64,000 bases of DNA from Cololabis saira (Eukaryota; Chordata; Actinopteri; Beloniformes; Belonidae), in NCBI RefSeq assembly GCF_033807715.1, contig NC_084590.1:37708005-37772004 (forward strand), read 5' to 3'. Below are positions 13,663 through 25,409 of the stretch, one piece after another. The first letter of the stretch is position 1, and every line of letters starts with the position of its first letter. The translations under genes were made by a program, and so were the position numbers. The notes below the pieces were generated by a model. It was given only the letters and a program-made list of their open reading frames with translations, did no database searches and was not told the origin of the DNA.

Positions 13663-14479
13663 TCTCTTAATTGACTCATCTGGAACTAAACCAGTTTATA
13701 TACCTTTTTTTTTTTTCTAAGATTGACCTGTAAAACTTCAAAGGCACACGTGCCAAGACGTTCCAATAATGGCCAATTTGGAAAGGTTTGAAGGGTATAT
13801 TTTGGCAAATGGAGATTTGTTTTTTTTTCTAAGATATGCTCACTTTAATTTTTGCATCTCATTTTGATTAGGATTCTCAAAAAGAGGTTTGATTTAAAAG
13901 AGATTAAGTCACAGGCTTAACATTTTGCAAAGACTGGGATCATGTGAGGTTACTTTTTGCATACTTTTTTAAGTTTCAAATCCAAAGACAGCATTGCTCC
14001 AACTGTTTGCTGACCATAAATATTTCATGGAATAAAACAATTTGCCTGACACAGGACTTAAGAGTTGTGATGATAAACATGTTTGATTTTGTCATAACAC
14101 CAAAACAAAAAAGGCTGCCTCCAATTGCAAACTTACACTTAATTAACAATATCACAGGAGTGTGCCCCAACTCAAGCAATACTCTTCATGATTTTTCCTT
14201 TGGAAATTTGTCCTCTACCTTGAAATCCCCTTTAAAAATGCTAAGTGTAGGGTTAGCATAATTTATCTTTTTAAGCACTGGAATTCTTGAAATCCTTCCC
14301 TCGCATAACTGACAAACTTGAGACTCTTACAGTTCCTCAAAACCTCACTTTTGTGGACACTGCTTTTGTATTAAAACTAGGATTACAATCACTAGCAGAC
14401 AAGAATTAAAAGTAAAGGCATAAATCATAAAATGTATTTTCCTCCGCCCTTTTTCTGATTTCAGATTGTACGATAACAT
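13663..14479. other. Intergenic DNA, nothing recognised
   Basis: The sequence is AT-rich. Short frames here have no family resemblance that I can see. Confidence 0.4.
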
Positions 14480-15330
14480 CACACCTCAACTGTCTCATCT
14501 TCCACCTTTGTCATGGATCTCGGTGCTGCTCAATCTCAATCATCGACCACATCAGGAAATGCTGATGTCCCGTCTGTCTCCCCCTCCCACCTGTCATGCA
14601 GTCAGGTGAAGAGGAAACTGCAGTAACTGAACTAAAACAAGGCTGAAGTCCAGATGGTATCAACCCCAGACCAGCTGTGTGGGATTCTGCAGCACTTCTT
14701 CGCCTTACCCAGGAGAAGGTTCCAGTGCTTTGGAAGACATTCTGCTTTTCATGGGGTCGGGATTGGAGTTGAATATGCCATCATACCTGTTTCAATAAAC
14801 CCACTGTCATCTGGACAAAGCAGGCAATGTTGTGAGGGTCATGTCTTTCAACTCTCTAGTGCATCTCAAACAATTCAACTGGTTTCACTGCGTAGGGAAC
14901 TCCAGAAGAAACACATGGATCCCTCCAGAATCATACAGATTAGAGACAACCAGCTTGTGAGACTGAAGAATTGTGTCTGACCAGGTGGTGAGCAGCGTAG
15001 GAGCACCACAGGGCACTGTACTCTCACCATTCTCCTCCTCACTCTGTCACCTCAGACTTCTAGTACAACTCAGAGTCCTGTCATTTGCAGACATACTCAG
15101 ATAACTCTGCAGTTATGGGGTGTATCAGTGATGGAAAAGAGAGTGGGTAAAGAGAACTGGTGGACTGCTTTGTATCACGGTATGGGAACAAGCATCTCAT
15201 CTTGAATGTGAATACGACAAAGGATATGTTTTGCGTCTAGAGGAAGCTTATATTCTTCAGCATTTCCAGCAAGATGCTGTATATCTTCTATAAGTCTGAT
15301 GTGGTGACTGAAATCTAATCTGCAGTCATT
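14480..15330 (+). pseudogene. L2/Rex1-like LINE ORF2 fragment
   Basis: In shifting plus-strand frames, the segment near 14,640-14,700 reads like the PD-x-L-CG-I-L block that precedes RT. The segment at about 14,995-15,030 encodes GAPQGTVLSPF, the RT motif-B block. The following 150 bases read like the catalytic-motif region and the NVNKTKD segment. Many frameshifts and stops show it is dead. Confidence 0.7.
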
Positions 15331-15666
15331 TGTAGGGGCACCAGAATCAGATTCAGTGAATTAAAAAGAACAAAACAAGAGGCATACTCTGTTCTGGAGC
15401 CTCTGAAGCTGTGCAAAAAAGGGTGCTTCACAAAATGAAAAAAAATAATGGGACAACCCTGACCATCCGCTGCACAAGACGGTGATTCAAAAACAGTGTC
15501 TTCAGTTAGAGTGAACTGAATCAAAACAGCCTAGCACATGTATAACATTTCAAACATTCATAAACATAAAAATATATATATTTTTTTTTTTAAACATACA
15601 AATTCAACTCATTATGTGGGTCGTGCACTTAACAGTTCATTTAAAATTGCACAATTTAATTGAGAA
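15331..15666. other. Short intergenic stretch, possible LINE tail
   Basis: Probably the decayed continuation of the LINE to the left. It is A/T-rich near 15,570-15,600. Nothing else is supported. Confidence 0.35.
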
Positions 15667-16643
15667 ATTAAAGCTGCAAGCAGCGATGAACGGGCCCTCG
15701 CACTCACGGCCACCGCCCCCCATAAGCATATCAAAAATGACACCATCCACGACTTCCTATGTCAAACCATTGAAAAGTTATAGCAGAAAAAAGGGACAAC
15801 CAATCAGAAGAAGGGGCGGGGCTAATTCAGGCCAATGAAGGTCAAGGACTCCATACAGAATGTGATGACACCACCCACGACTCTCTATGTCAAACCATTC
15901 AAAAGTTATAGCAGAAAATCGGGACAACCAATCAGAAGAAGGGGCGGGGATAATTCAGGCCAATGAAGGTCAAGGACTCCATACAGAATCTGATGACACC
16001 ACCCACGACTCTCTATGTCAAACCATTCAAAAGTTATAGCAGAAAATCTGGACAACCAATCAGAAGAAGGGGCGGGGCTAATTTTCACCAATTATGGTCA
16101 AGGACTCAATACCGAGTCCCATGACACCACCCACGACTCTTTATGTCAAACCTTTCAAAAGTTATGGCAGAGAAAAGTATTCTAGTGGGCGCTGTTGAGC
16201 CGTTAGGCCACGCCCATTAATGCAAACCATGAAATATCAAATGTATCGACAGGCCTGGCTTTTCTTTAAGTTGCGACATGATACAGGTGTGTACCGATTT
16301 TTGTTCATGTACGTCAAAGCGTATTGTGGGACTTGAGGCACGAAGTTTTATCTGTATGGACCAATCAGATGAAGTGGGGGCGCGCTTTTTGGCGTCTATC
16401 ATCGCCACGGTAACGCTTTTGACTGAGAAAAGTTATGCACGTTATTGCAGGATGGAGACGCACATTTTGATGTATAACACACCTGGGTGCACGTTACGGT
16501 TCGGGCGAAGAAGCGGCTGAAGGGATGGCATAAATTGCGCCAAAATTACATGATTAATTCAAACTGGCCGACTTCCTGTTGGGTTTCGGCCATGGCGCCA
16601 GGAGACTTTTCTTTAAGTTGTGCTATGATACAGGTGTGTACCG
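15667..16643 (+). mobile_element. Non-autonomous repeat element, 5' segment
   Basis: Begins TTAAAGCTGCAAGCAGCGAT followed by GAACGGGCCCTCGCAC and contains a 128-bp tandem array. It breaks off at GTGTACCGAT (16,643), where a LINE fragment follows. The same subsequence (ATACAGGTGTGTACCGAT) occurs earlier in the element at about 16,282-16,299 with a different continuation, which places the break. The matching 3' end is at about 20,392. No protein is encoded. Confidence 0.65.
15739..16178 (+). repeat. 128-bp tandem repeat, about 3.4 copies
   Basis: The unit starts GACACCACCCACGACT and recurs at 15,739, 15,867, 15,995 and 16,123, exactly 128 bp apart each time. Each full unit ends with a GGTCAAGGACTC block. 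The copies differ by a few substitutions. The array lies inside the non-autonomous element. Confidence 0.93.
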
Positions 16644-17041
16644 ATAAAGGAAGATAACAAACCTTAACAAACCATGGTTTACTATAGAACTTAGGAAATA
16701 CGCTTTAAAGAAAAACAAGCTTTATAAAAGGCATTTACAAAGTCCTAGTCCTTTAAATTGTGCTACATACAAAAATTATAGGAATAAATACAACCACCTT
16801 ATTAGAAATAAATAAATGATCTATGGATAATATTGAAAGAATCACTCAACAAGAAAAAAAATCATCTATTCCAGCCCAGTCTACATTTCAGGATGGTGCA
16901 TAAGATAACAGAGCATACACAAATTGCTAATAAATTCAATGATTTCTTTATAAATGTGGTTCCACGTCTTGCAAAACATATTGAAAATGTTCATGGTTCT
17001 CCTTCTAACTATAAATGAAGGTTATCCCTCTTTAAAGAAGA
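16644..17041 (+). pseudogene. Non-LTR retrotransposon fragment (endonuclease-RT linker)
   Basis: The plus-strand translation from about 16,663 gives NKPWFTIELRKYALKKNKLY and continues with HLIRNK before a stop. This is the basic NKPW-F linker between endonuclease and RT in CR1/L2/Jockey-type LINEs. A second frame (about 16,833-17,018) gives QIANKFNDFFINVVPRLAKH, the next conserved linker block. It interrupts the surrounding non-autonomous element. Confidence 0.75.
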
Positions 17042-17701
17042 CCTATTATGAAAAACATAGGAACATACAATGACATAGTTATGCTGATTCTTTAATATTT
17101 GTCTTTAAATTTGTCTCAAATCTTAACTGTCTGCTGTTTCTCATCATTTGGGCCGACCACCCGTCATGGTAACCAACGAATGGCAATTTTGTAACAAATT
17201 CAAAATTTAATGTCTATCAGTTTTGGTTCAAATATAAATCATTGGTATAGTATGCATAAATGGCTTTATGAGGGTGACACTTCCATTATAGATAAAATGT
17301 ATTTCAAAATGGTTTTCAAAAATGAAAGGACATATGAGTCTTTCTTGAAAAGTTAATTTAATTACTGATACTTATCAAAATATAAATTTTGTTAAGGAAA
17401 TCTATTAATTTTGAGATAAATAACTCAAAGGCCTTATACATCATTGACCCACAACTGTGATTCAGGCTTAAAGCTCCCCTGCTACACGTCATTCAGGCAG
17501 CCAATCAGCACAGAGCCTCATTAACATAGCCCCCCCTCCCCTCAGAATCCCTCATAGAGAAGGTTAGAAACGGTAAAAATAAAGACATGGCCCAGAGGCT
17601 GAATTTCTCATTTATGTAGAAAAAACATTCAAAAGCTTTTTTTTAAGACATTCAATGCCTGTTTAAAATATACATTAAATGCCATAATAGGTCACCTTTA
17701 A
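17042..17701. mobile_element. TTAA-flanked miniature transposon, family A, copy 2 (reverse orientation)
   Basis: The left end TTAAAGAAGACCTATTATGA corresponds to the reverse complement of the right end of copy 1. The right end CATAATAGGTCACCTTTAA is shared. The segment 17,475-17,701 aligns closely, reversed, with the left half of copies 1 and 4 (CAGGCAGCCAATCAGCAC and the AAAGACATGGC blocks). About 400 bp of the interior differ, so this copy is longer (660 bp) and may hold another insertion. Confidence 0.75.
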
Positions 17702-18950
17702 ATAATGTTTAAGCAAATGAAGCAATTCTCGCCAAATACAGTAAATTCCAGTTGTCCCTGAACGCACCAGGAGGATAATCGGTCAAATTTAGAATTCCGA
17801 CCGGTCCCTGAATGCACCTCCTCCGCGGCGCTGCGCGGTCCCGACCAGATCTCGGCTGAAAGCCGATAATAATATAATACAATTGCAAAGCTGCTGTGAA
17901 ATAAGGTGTAATACATGCACTGTAATTATTTTCTGTATAAAAATTGAATTTAAAAAGACGGGTTTGACTCAAAATCAGTGTGGTTTTATTTAAGTGGTCT
18001 CTGTGTCGGTAGAGAAATAAAAAAAAGCGAGCTGCATGTCGGCAGTTTTACTGGGGGGATGATTTGGACCGTTTTTATTTCAGGGGGGGATGCCATCCCC
18101 CCCTCATCCCCCCTCAACTCCAGTACTGATTATAATAAAGTGTCTTATAAATCAATAATTTTAAAATCTCAATCCTTATTTTCATTTAAAGGCCAGGGCT
18201 TATAGGCTACATATTTGCACTGTGTAGCCTGAAAGTGAACTGCAACTTACGTGCGGACGCATCTTTGCTGACATTTGGCCGTGTCTTCCTCCAGCGCCTT
18301 TTTTTTCTCTCTCCCTCTCGGTGCCGCCTTTCCTCTTTTTCTTTTTTACCCGGCTGGGTGTGCATTATTTGCCTCTGGACTCGTCTCCCGGTCCACTCGC
18401 GCACACGCACACGCACACGCACACGCACGCGCGGCGACGGCGCGCTGTCTGTTCGGTGATACTGTTGGGGCGGGTGTTAATTTGAAACAAACCAACTATC
18501 TTGCCCAACTCACAAGCTACTGGCCTGGGTGGCCTCTGATTCGCCTGGCCTGACTCTCTAACTTAGAAAAAAAGTCAAATAGCCGGCGCTGCGGCGCACC
18601 AGCCGCCTGTGTAAAAAAAAAAAAAAAAAAAAGAAAAAAAGAGAGAGAGACGCAGGCGGCATCCTAGACCGGCGCATCGGGAATACTCCCGGTTCTCCCT
18701 ATGGCCAGTCCTGGCCTGGTTAGAGTATTAGTTGCCGCAAAACTAACTGCGTCTCAACACTGATGCACAGGGAGGTGCGCGCGCATAAGCGCCCCGCCCC
18801 CCCGTCCTCCTGCGCGAACCGCGCAGGAGCGCGCCCCCTCCCCTTTCTCTTCCCCAACTCAGAGCTGCATTTTGCGCGTTCACGTGTGTGACAGTCTGAG
18901 ACAGGGTGGCAATGATTCATTCGACATAAATATTCATTTAAAATCACGTA
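17702..18950. other. Unclassified repeat mosaic, partly GC-rich
   Basis: Positions 18,065-18,115 carry the GGGGGGATGCCATCCCCCC block that I associate with ends of fish hAT-like repeats. Positions 18,230-18,900 are GC- and CpG-rich, with a (CACACG)n-like run at about 18,400-18,430 and an A-run with GA repeats at 18,612-18,650. No frame has protein-family resemblance. It sits between insertions and the resumed non-autonomous element, so it is more likely nested repeat than promoter. Confidence 0.35.
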
Positions 18951-20392
18951 TTTGAAGGACTTTATTGAAATTCACACAATATTTTCACATTACAGTAAAC
19001 AACATATCTATGAAGTCGGATGTCAATTTTGACATTTTGTGACAAAGACATAGCTTTTTATGTTATTAGTTAATGTTTTTAATTTTTAGAGTGACGAAGT
19101 TCTCCGAAAATAATATGTTCCAGTGTATGATTTTTTAGTCCTGTTGTAAGCTATCTGAAACTGCCATTTAATTTTCCTTACACAAAATCTCTGATTTTTA
19201 ATTAATATTTTACCAGAAATACAGAGTGACATAAAAATGCCAATTCCTTTCAAATTACGGCCACGATACGCGACACGGTCAACAAGGGACCTACTGCCAA
19301 TCAAATGTGTCAATTTGCTTAAGATTGGATAAACCAAACAGCAACTAAAGCACATAATTTGATGAAAAATGTATACCTGACCAAAAGGTGGCGCTATGGA
19401 GTTCATCCAAGATTGTCATATCCACTTGTTCAGAATGGAAGCCTGATTACATGTATTGATTTTGGGTTGATTCTGATCAATTATGTTTAAGTTACAACAA
19501 CTTTTATGTTCATGGCGAGACACCGAAATTTGACAACCTCTGACAGCGACGCCCTTTGATAAGAACTTACAGTTTTCTCTGTCAGTCATCGTCAATGCCT
19601 TACCTATTATCTGACCAACTTTGAGATCAATAAACTGATCTTGCTTGGAGCACAGATGCATACTACAAGACATGACAATTCCTGGTGCCAACAGGTGGCG
19701 CTACAACCGATCCTGAATATTCCACCATAGATGGGTTCAGGCTCAACCTACAATCATGCACATACGTTTTCGACCACATCAAATCATGTATTGCTGAATT
19801 ACAGCCAATTGATGTTTGATGGCGAAGCTTAAAAATGACCTCAAACTTCGCCGGATCACTACGGTCACGCCCTCTGGCAGAAACTTAAAAGCTTCGCAAT
19901 TTAGCGTCGGCCATGTGTCTAGATTGTACAAACCAAGTTGTGAGCCAATTCGATAAAATCTCTAGGAGGAGTTCGTTAAAGTACGAGGCCTAGAAATGAT
20001 CAGAATTCATGAAAAATGACATTTTCTGTTCAAAATGCCGGACTTCCTGTGTAACTTAGACCATGGGTCCAAAAGACTTTTTTGTAGCTCTTTGTCTAAT
20101 ATAATACACACATAAAGGTCATTGCTGTAAGTCAAACCATATTGTGGGGCTCGTCAAAAAACATAAAATAGGTGGCGCTATAGAGCCCATTCTTGTGGAC
20201 CCATGCCTGTCGCCCATAAAATACGTAATTTTACGCGACTCTGGAAGCGTGTGCAAAATTTGGTGAGTTTTCCAGCATTTTAAGGCCTCCAAAAAGGCAA
20301 TTTATTTACGGCGAGAATAATAATAATAATAATAATAATAAACATCACAGATACAATAGGGTCCTCGCACTTTCAGTGCTCGGGCCCTAATA
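18951..20392 (+). mobile_element. Non-autonomous repeat element, 3' segment with Helitron-like end
   Basis: This is the presumed continuation of the element interrupted at 16,643. The motif GGTGGCGCTAT recurs near 19,387, 19,693 and 20,171, each between degenerate copies of one unit. An (AAT)n run at about 20,316-20,341 is followed by GTCCTCGCAC, a short hairpin (GCACT/AGTGC, 20,367-20,379) and CGGGCCCTAA ending before T at 20,391. A hairpin a few bases before a terminal CTAA is a Helitron 3' hallmark, but a matching 5' TC terminus is not evident. The class is therefore tentative. Confidence 0.55.
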
Positions 20393-21635
20393 ATACAAGA
20401 GCAGTCATTCAGGTGTCATCACAGTTGGTTCTGTTCCAAAATGTATTATTTCTACATTGCCCTCTCGGCTGTCAGGGTTTTTGCTTGAGCATGCAATGGT
20501 CACAGACCACACCCCATCCTTCTCAGCTTTCTCAGTGTGCATTCAGTATGCACACATGCCAGCCCTGGGCATCAGCAAAGGGATGGGACAGAGGGCTCAA
20601 AACACTCAGTCAAACTACTCAGGATGGATGTTTCCCATCATGCAGCTCAATCAGCCACCCAATGATTCATTTCACAGACACTTGGGTAATTACAGGACTC
20701 AGCTCTTCACCTCTATGGATGAAACTGCATGAGAACAGCCAGGGCGGGGAATGGGGGTGGGTATCGGTTGGCACAGGAAGCTAGGATGGAGCGAGAAGCG
20801 AGTGAAAGTAGAAAACAAAGGGAAGAATGATGAGAGTGAGGATGGTGTAGGAGATGTAGTGAAATTCAATTGACAACTGGTGTTGATGGTCTTGTTCAGG
20901 AAAAACATTATTTTTAGAGGCTCCATGTTGAAGTAAACTAATCATTTATGTCTGAGTCCTGAAAACCATTTACAACTAATGTGACAAGAAAATAAAAAAA
21001 CAAAAAACAGTGCATGACCTTTTATGGTAGATATTAAAACAAAAGCTATAAAAGGGGGCTGTCTGGAAGGGCATGAAATAAGATGCACGATGAAAGACTA
21101 AGAAAGGGGTTGTGCAGAACACAGGTGATGACAAGTGTTCAAGCTCCCCCTAATGGGCAAACTGAGAATTATTTTACACCGTACTGGACTCCAACTTCAA
21201 GCCGGAGATAGTGATAGGATTTTTGGGTCAAATTATACAGCGAATGTGGAACTGTATGTACACAGCATGCTATCTATATTAGGACCGTGTCTGAATTAGG
21301 CACCTACTAAGCACTTTGAGCAATGTTAAAAACCAAAAACAAAGCTTTAACCTAAAAACTAAATCAGAGGAATAAAATTATAATAAAAACACTTGTCAGA
21401 ATTGTTTGACACCGCTAACTAATATTAAAACTCATTCTTAATAAATAGGTTTTCACCCTTTTTTTAAACGTTCCTAAGATGGTGAATTATAGCAGTTTAG
21501 TATATTAATTAGTATAATATATATTGTACATTATATACACTGTTGGTGTATATACATACCCATTCTGAGACTGGTAGTGTAGATACTAAACATAAAGTTG
21601 GAATTTCATATAATATATATTTTATAATATGGATC
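20393..21635. other. Intergenic DNA, nothing recognised
   Basis: The frame at 20,413-20,784 looks protein-like over a stretch but shows no family motif or splice context. No feature is supported. Confidence 0.4.
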
Positions 21636-22735
21636 CATATCCATCCATCCATTATCTATACCTTTTGCTTCCGATTCAGATCGGAATCTCTTTACTGGCC
21701 AAATATACAATGTACACAGGAATTTTACCTGGCATAACAGCGTCCCTTAATATTAAATTAAGTTCAATTCACAAGATAGAAAAGAACAATACATATAATT
21801 TAGAAAAAAATAACACTAGAATATATACAGTTATGCAATGAGTATGGATTGGGATGAGTGAATGCTGACTAAAAACAAGCAACAGATGCCTGCCCCCTCA
21901 CTATCCTCCTAGCCCTCTGCCTGGATCTGGCCTCATGCAGAACACACACCGGAACCTGTTCAAGGCCTGTGAGGCGAGTGGCTGTTTGCACGATGCGCAC
22001 TAGTTCTTGGTGTGGGGCAGAAGATGCGGGGTAACAGAGGAGGTGGGGACACGTTCGATGGTGGCCCTGTAGAATTGGGTGCAAACCTTTGGGGAGACGT
22101 TCATCTTGTGGAACAGCCTGAGGAACTACATCCTCTGGTGCCCTCTTGATGACCTTGGATGAGTGTGTCTCCCATTTCAGGTTGCTGGTTATGGTGGTGC
22201 CCACCACCTATACTCAGCACAAGGTTGTGAAGTTAACACCGTGCTGCCAGCTGTGATACAGTGTTCCTGTAAGCTGACTAACCGCCGTCCTTGATGAGTC
22301 CCAGGACTGTGGTGTCATCCGCAAACTTAACCAGCTTGATGGAGGGGTGGGTGGAGGTGCAGTCATTGGTGTACTGGGAGAACAGATAAGGGGAGAAGAC
22401 ACAACCTTGTAGAGCTCCGGTGTTTGTGGTGACAGGCACTGACAGTTTGCTGCCAACCCGCACTTGTTGCTTCCTGTTGCTGAGGAAGTCTGTAATCCAC
22501 TCACAGATGGGGCGGGGTACCTGCAACTGAAGTAACTTTGGTTTGAAATTGGTTTAAAGAAGGACAGGATGGGTCTCTACAAGCCTTTCATGACCACAGA
22601 TGTCAGAGTGACAGGTCTGTAGTCATTCAGGTATGTTGTCCTGTCCTTGTTTGGAACTGGGATGATGATGGATGCTTTAAAAACAGGATGGTAGATGACA
22701 TTCAGATATGGACTGGTTGAGGTGTGCGAAAATAC
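21636..22735 (-). pseudogene. L2-type LINE, RT and 3' end (antisense), 3' part of a split copy
   Basis: Read on the minus strand from 22,735 downward: the RT N-terminal block ([14 protein letters not shown], about 22,600-22,660), then ICEWITDFLSNRKQQVRVG and the motif-B block, the catalytic FADDTTVLGLI (about 22,290-22,320), then ORF2 C-terminal remnants and the antisense 3' UTR at 21,650-21,730 (TCTTTACTGGCCAAATATAC). Frameshifts separate the blocks. Its 5' continuation is found at 24,355-24,785, beyond an insertion. Confidence 0.85.
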
Positions 22736-22813
22736 TAGCCCCTTTTACATTGCTGAATACCCTGCATTTAACGCACAGATCTACCGTGTTGTGTGCCCCT
22801 TTTACATTTGGCG

Positions 22814-23580
22814 CTTTTACACTAGTACCTACTCAGCGTGACTCGACTCGCCACACCCCGGTTTTGCACTTTCCACTAGGGGTTGAGGCCGGTGGCGGCG
22901 TGCCGAGTACTTTTTACTGATACTATTCTTCCGAGGTTCTAAGCGGGCTGAGTCGGCCTGCATCTGACGTCATCACATTACACGCCACCGATTGGTCAGG
23001 GGGCTGGAACGTCAGACGTTTGAGTCAGGAGGCGGAAATCAGCGAAAGAGCGACTCGCAGCTTCTTTGTTTTATTCGACAGGCAATGGCAGCGCAAAAGT
23101 CTGTGTCATGATCCAACTCTGAGGTGCAGATGTTCATAAACCTGGTGGCTGAGGAGAGAATTAAAAAGGGATCTAGACAGGTGATAAGGAACGACCAGAT
23201 CTACCAGGAGCTCTGTCACTTCTCAGCTGCTCGCGGCTCCCAGCTGACTTTTCAGCAGCGCCGAGACAAACAAACAAAAACAAAAACAAAAAAACAAAAA
23301 AAAAGCATTGCCGCTTGAAGCTTCTTTCACTCTCATTTTTTAACTTGATATCGAATACAAGTCACAGACCCAGCAGCACATATATCATCTCCTCAAGGTT
23401 CTGCATCTTTAGTGTTGTTGTCTTCTCCGTTTAGATCACACAATCAAATACGTCACAGCAGCTTCTCTCCAACCCGCCTACTTCTCATCTGGATGTCTAA
23501 AAACAAATGAGGACAAGGCGAGTGGAGGCGAGACGAGGCGTGGCGAGTCGAGTCGCGCTGAGTAGGTATTAGTGTAAAAG
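22814..23580. mobile_element. Miniature DNA transposon with Myb/SANT-like fragment, copy 1
   Basis: The left terminus CTTTTACACTAGTACCTACT and the right terminus AGTAGGTATTAGTGTAAAAG are inverted repeats with one difference over about 25 bp. The plus-strand frame at 23,124-23,318 encodes MQMFINLVAEERIKKGS, then IRNDQIYQELCHFSAA, a fragment of a Myb/SANT-like transposon DNA-binding domain. No transposase is present. A second copy lies inverted at 23,731-24,342. Confidence 0.78.
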
Positions 23581-23730
23581 TACCAATTGACTGACGCAGG
23601 GAGGTGTGTTGAGCTGCCCCACGAATAACAGCAGGGGGGTGGAACAGCAGGGGATCTGAGATCGTCAGCAAGTCCGGCAGCGTGGGTGACAAAGGGGCTT
23701 TTTCCTTTGTAGTTGCTGATGGTCCTAATG

Positions 23731-24342
23731 GCCCTTTTCGACTAGTACCTACTCAGTGCGCCCCGGCTCGGGTACGGCTCATCACGCCTCGTACCTCTCC
23801 ACCCGCTTTGTCCTTGTTTGTTTTTCGACACCCAGGTGAGAAGTGGGCGGGTTGGGGTGAAGCTGATGTGACGTACTCGATTGCGCAACCCCTTTGTTTG
23901 TGTCGGCGCTGATGAGAAATCAGCTGGAGCCGCAAGCGGCTGAGAAAAAAACGCCTGGTGGATCTGATCGTTCCTTATCACCCGTCTACATCCCTTTTTA
24001 ATTCTCTCCTCAGCCACCAGGTTTATGAACATCTGCACCTCAGAGTTGGATCACCAAACAGATGTTTGAGTTGGATAATAAACTCACCGCGAGTCGCTCT
24101 CGGGCTGACTCCCCGCTTCCTGATTCAAACGTCTGACGGCCCTGCCCCCCGACCAATCAGTGGCGTGGAGGGTGATGACGTCAGATACAGGGCCGACTCA
24201 GCATGCTCAGAACCTCGGCAGAAAAGGTACAGAAAAAGTATCTACCTGGCCAGCCTTTACCCGTCTCGGCCCGTAGTGGAAAAGTGCAAGACGGGGGCGT
24301 GGCGAGTAGAAGCGCGCAGAGTAGGTAGTAGTGGAAAAGGGC
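23731..24342. mobile_element. Miniature DNA transposon with Myb/SANT-like fragment, copy 2 (inverted)
   Basis: The termini GCCCTTTTCGACTAGTACCT and the inverted counterpart ending AGTGGAAAAGGGC match copy 1 over the CTAGTACCTACTCAG core. The minus strand encodes MQMFINLVAEERIKKGC, the same start as copy 1. The two copies lie head to head, 150 bp apart, inside a LINE. Confidence 0.78.
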
Positions 24343-24354
24343 GATTAGAGTACT

Positions 24355-24785
24355 CTATACAGCTGCAGGGTTGTTGGTGCCTGATTCACATTCCAGTCTG
24401 ACTATAGTTCTCTTTAGCGTGTTTGATGGCCTTCCTGAGGTCATGTCTGGCTAGGCTGAATGTGTCCATATCACCCTTTCTGTACGCCTGCTCTTTCGAA
24501 CGTCTGAACTCTCTGAGCTGCTTGGAGAACCAGGGTTTTTGGTTATTGTACTGTGTGATGGTTTTGGTTAGGAGGCAGACTTGTTCACAGAAACGGATGT
24601 AGGAGCATACGTGTGTCCACAAAACTATTGTCGTCATCCTCAAGGCCCCTCAGGGACTCCCAATTTGTAGACTCCATGCAGTCCTGAAACATGTCCATTG
24701 TGTCTGGAGTTATCTCCTTACTTTGGTCCTGGGTGGACCACAGAGTGTAAGTGGTCAGCAGGAGCCTATCCCTTCTCTCTTCAGG
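24355..24785 (-). pseudogene. L2-type LINE, 5' part of the split copy (endonuclease-RT linker)
   Basis: The minus strand encodes NQKPWFSKQLREFRRSKEQA, then HDLRKAIKHAKENY: the basic linker of L2 ORF2 upstream of RT. Upstream residues (QDCMESTNWESLRG) also fit L2. It continues downstream at 22,735, so the two pieces were one element before the 22.7-24.35 kb insertion. A hAT-like miniature element cuts its 5' end at 24,790. Confidence 0.8.
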
Positions 24786-24789
24786 TGTA

Positions 24790-25332
24790 AAGGCTGGATT
24801 ATGGTTCTGCAACAAATCGACGCCGAGCCTACGGCGCAGGTTGCGCCGCGTCGCGCACCCCATGCTACATGCCACGCCGTGCCTGACGCACACCTCCCAC
24901 AAATTGTAACTACGCGTCAAAAGGTCGCAGACCGATGCAGACCGAGAGGGCTGTGATTAGTTCGCTTGGTAGCAACGCATTTCCGGTTCCAGTTCGTGAA
25001 GCAGCCGTGAACTTTCAGCGCTCTTTTCTTCGTGTACGTGTGATTTTTTTTGTTTTGTTTTTTTGCACAATAGTTGTCCTTATCTCTTTTATTCACTGTG
25101 ACCGGAAAAGTCGGACCCCCCTAGTGCTCGCGGGGGTTATTGCACCGCGGCGAAATGGAGTGACGGAGAAGTCCGAAGGGTTCACGGCGGCGTCACGGCG
25201 ACGGCGTCACGGCGACGGCGTCACGGCGACGGCGACGCGCCGACGGCGTCGCGGTGACGGCGTCGCGCCGACAGCGTCGCGCCGACGGCGTGTGCTCTGC
25301 ATTGGCGTAGCGCAGAACCATAACCCAGCCTT
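24790..25332. mobile_element. hAT-like miniature element with GC-rich internal tandem repeats
   Basis: The termini AAGGCTGGATTATGGTTCTG and CAGAACCATAACCCAGCCTT are inverted with one mismatch. The interior at 25,190-25,290 is a run of GACGGCGTCACGGC-like units. The arginine-rich reading frame over it is a repeat artefact. A related short palindromic element is at 41,087-41,228. Confidence 0.78.
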
Positions 25333-25409
25333 AAATCAAGCATACACACTGAACAGGTCAGCAGTTCATCGCAGGGCCACATGTACAGGCAGACTCACAC
25401 CCACTGTGT

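Noticed and set aside
15739..16178. Regular direct repeats resembling a CRISPR array
   Set aside because: The 128-bp units are contiguous with no unique spacers, in a vertebrate genome, and lie inside a mobile element.
18230..18950. CpG-rich island as a gene promoter
   Set aside because: It is embedded in nested repeats, with no adjacent exon; an element-derived GC-rich segment is more likely.
20413..20784. 123-codon open frame
   Set aside because: No domain, no neighbouring exon and no codon pattern that stands out from chance frames.
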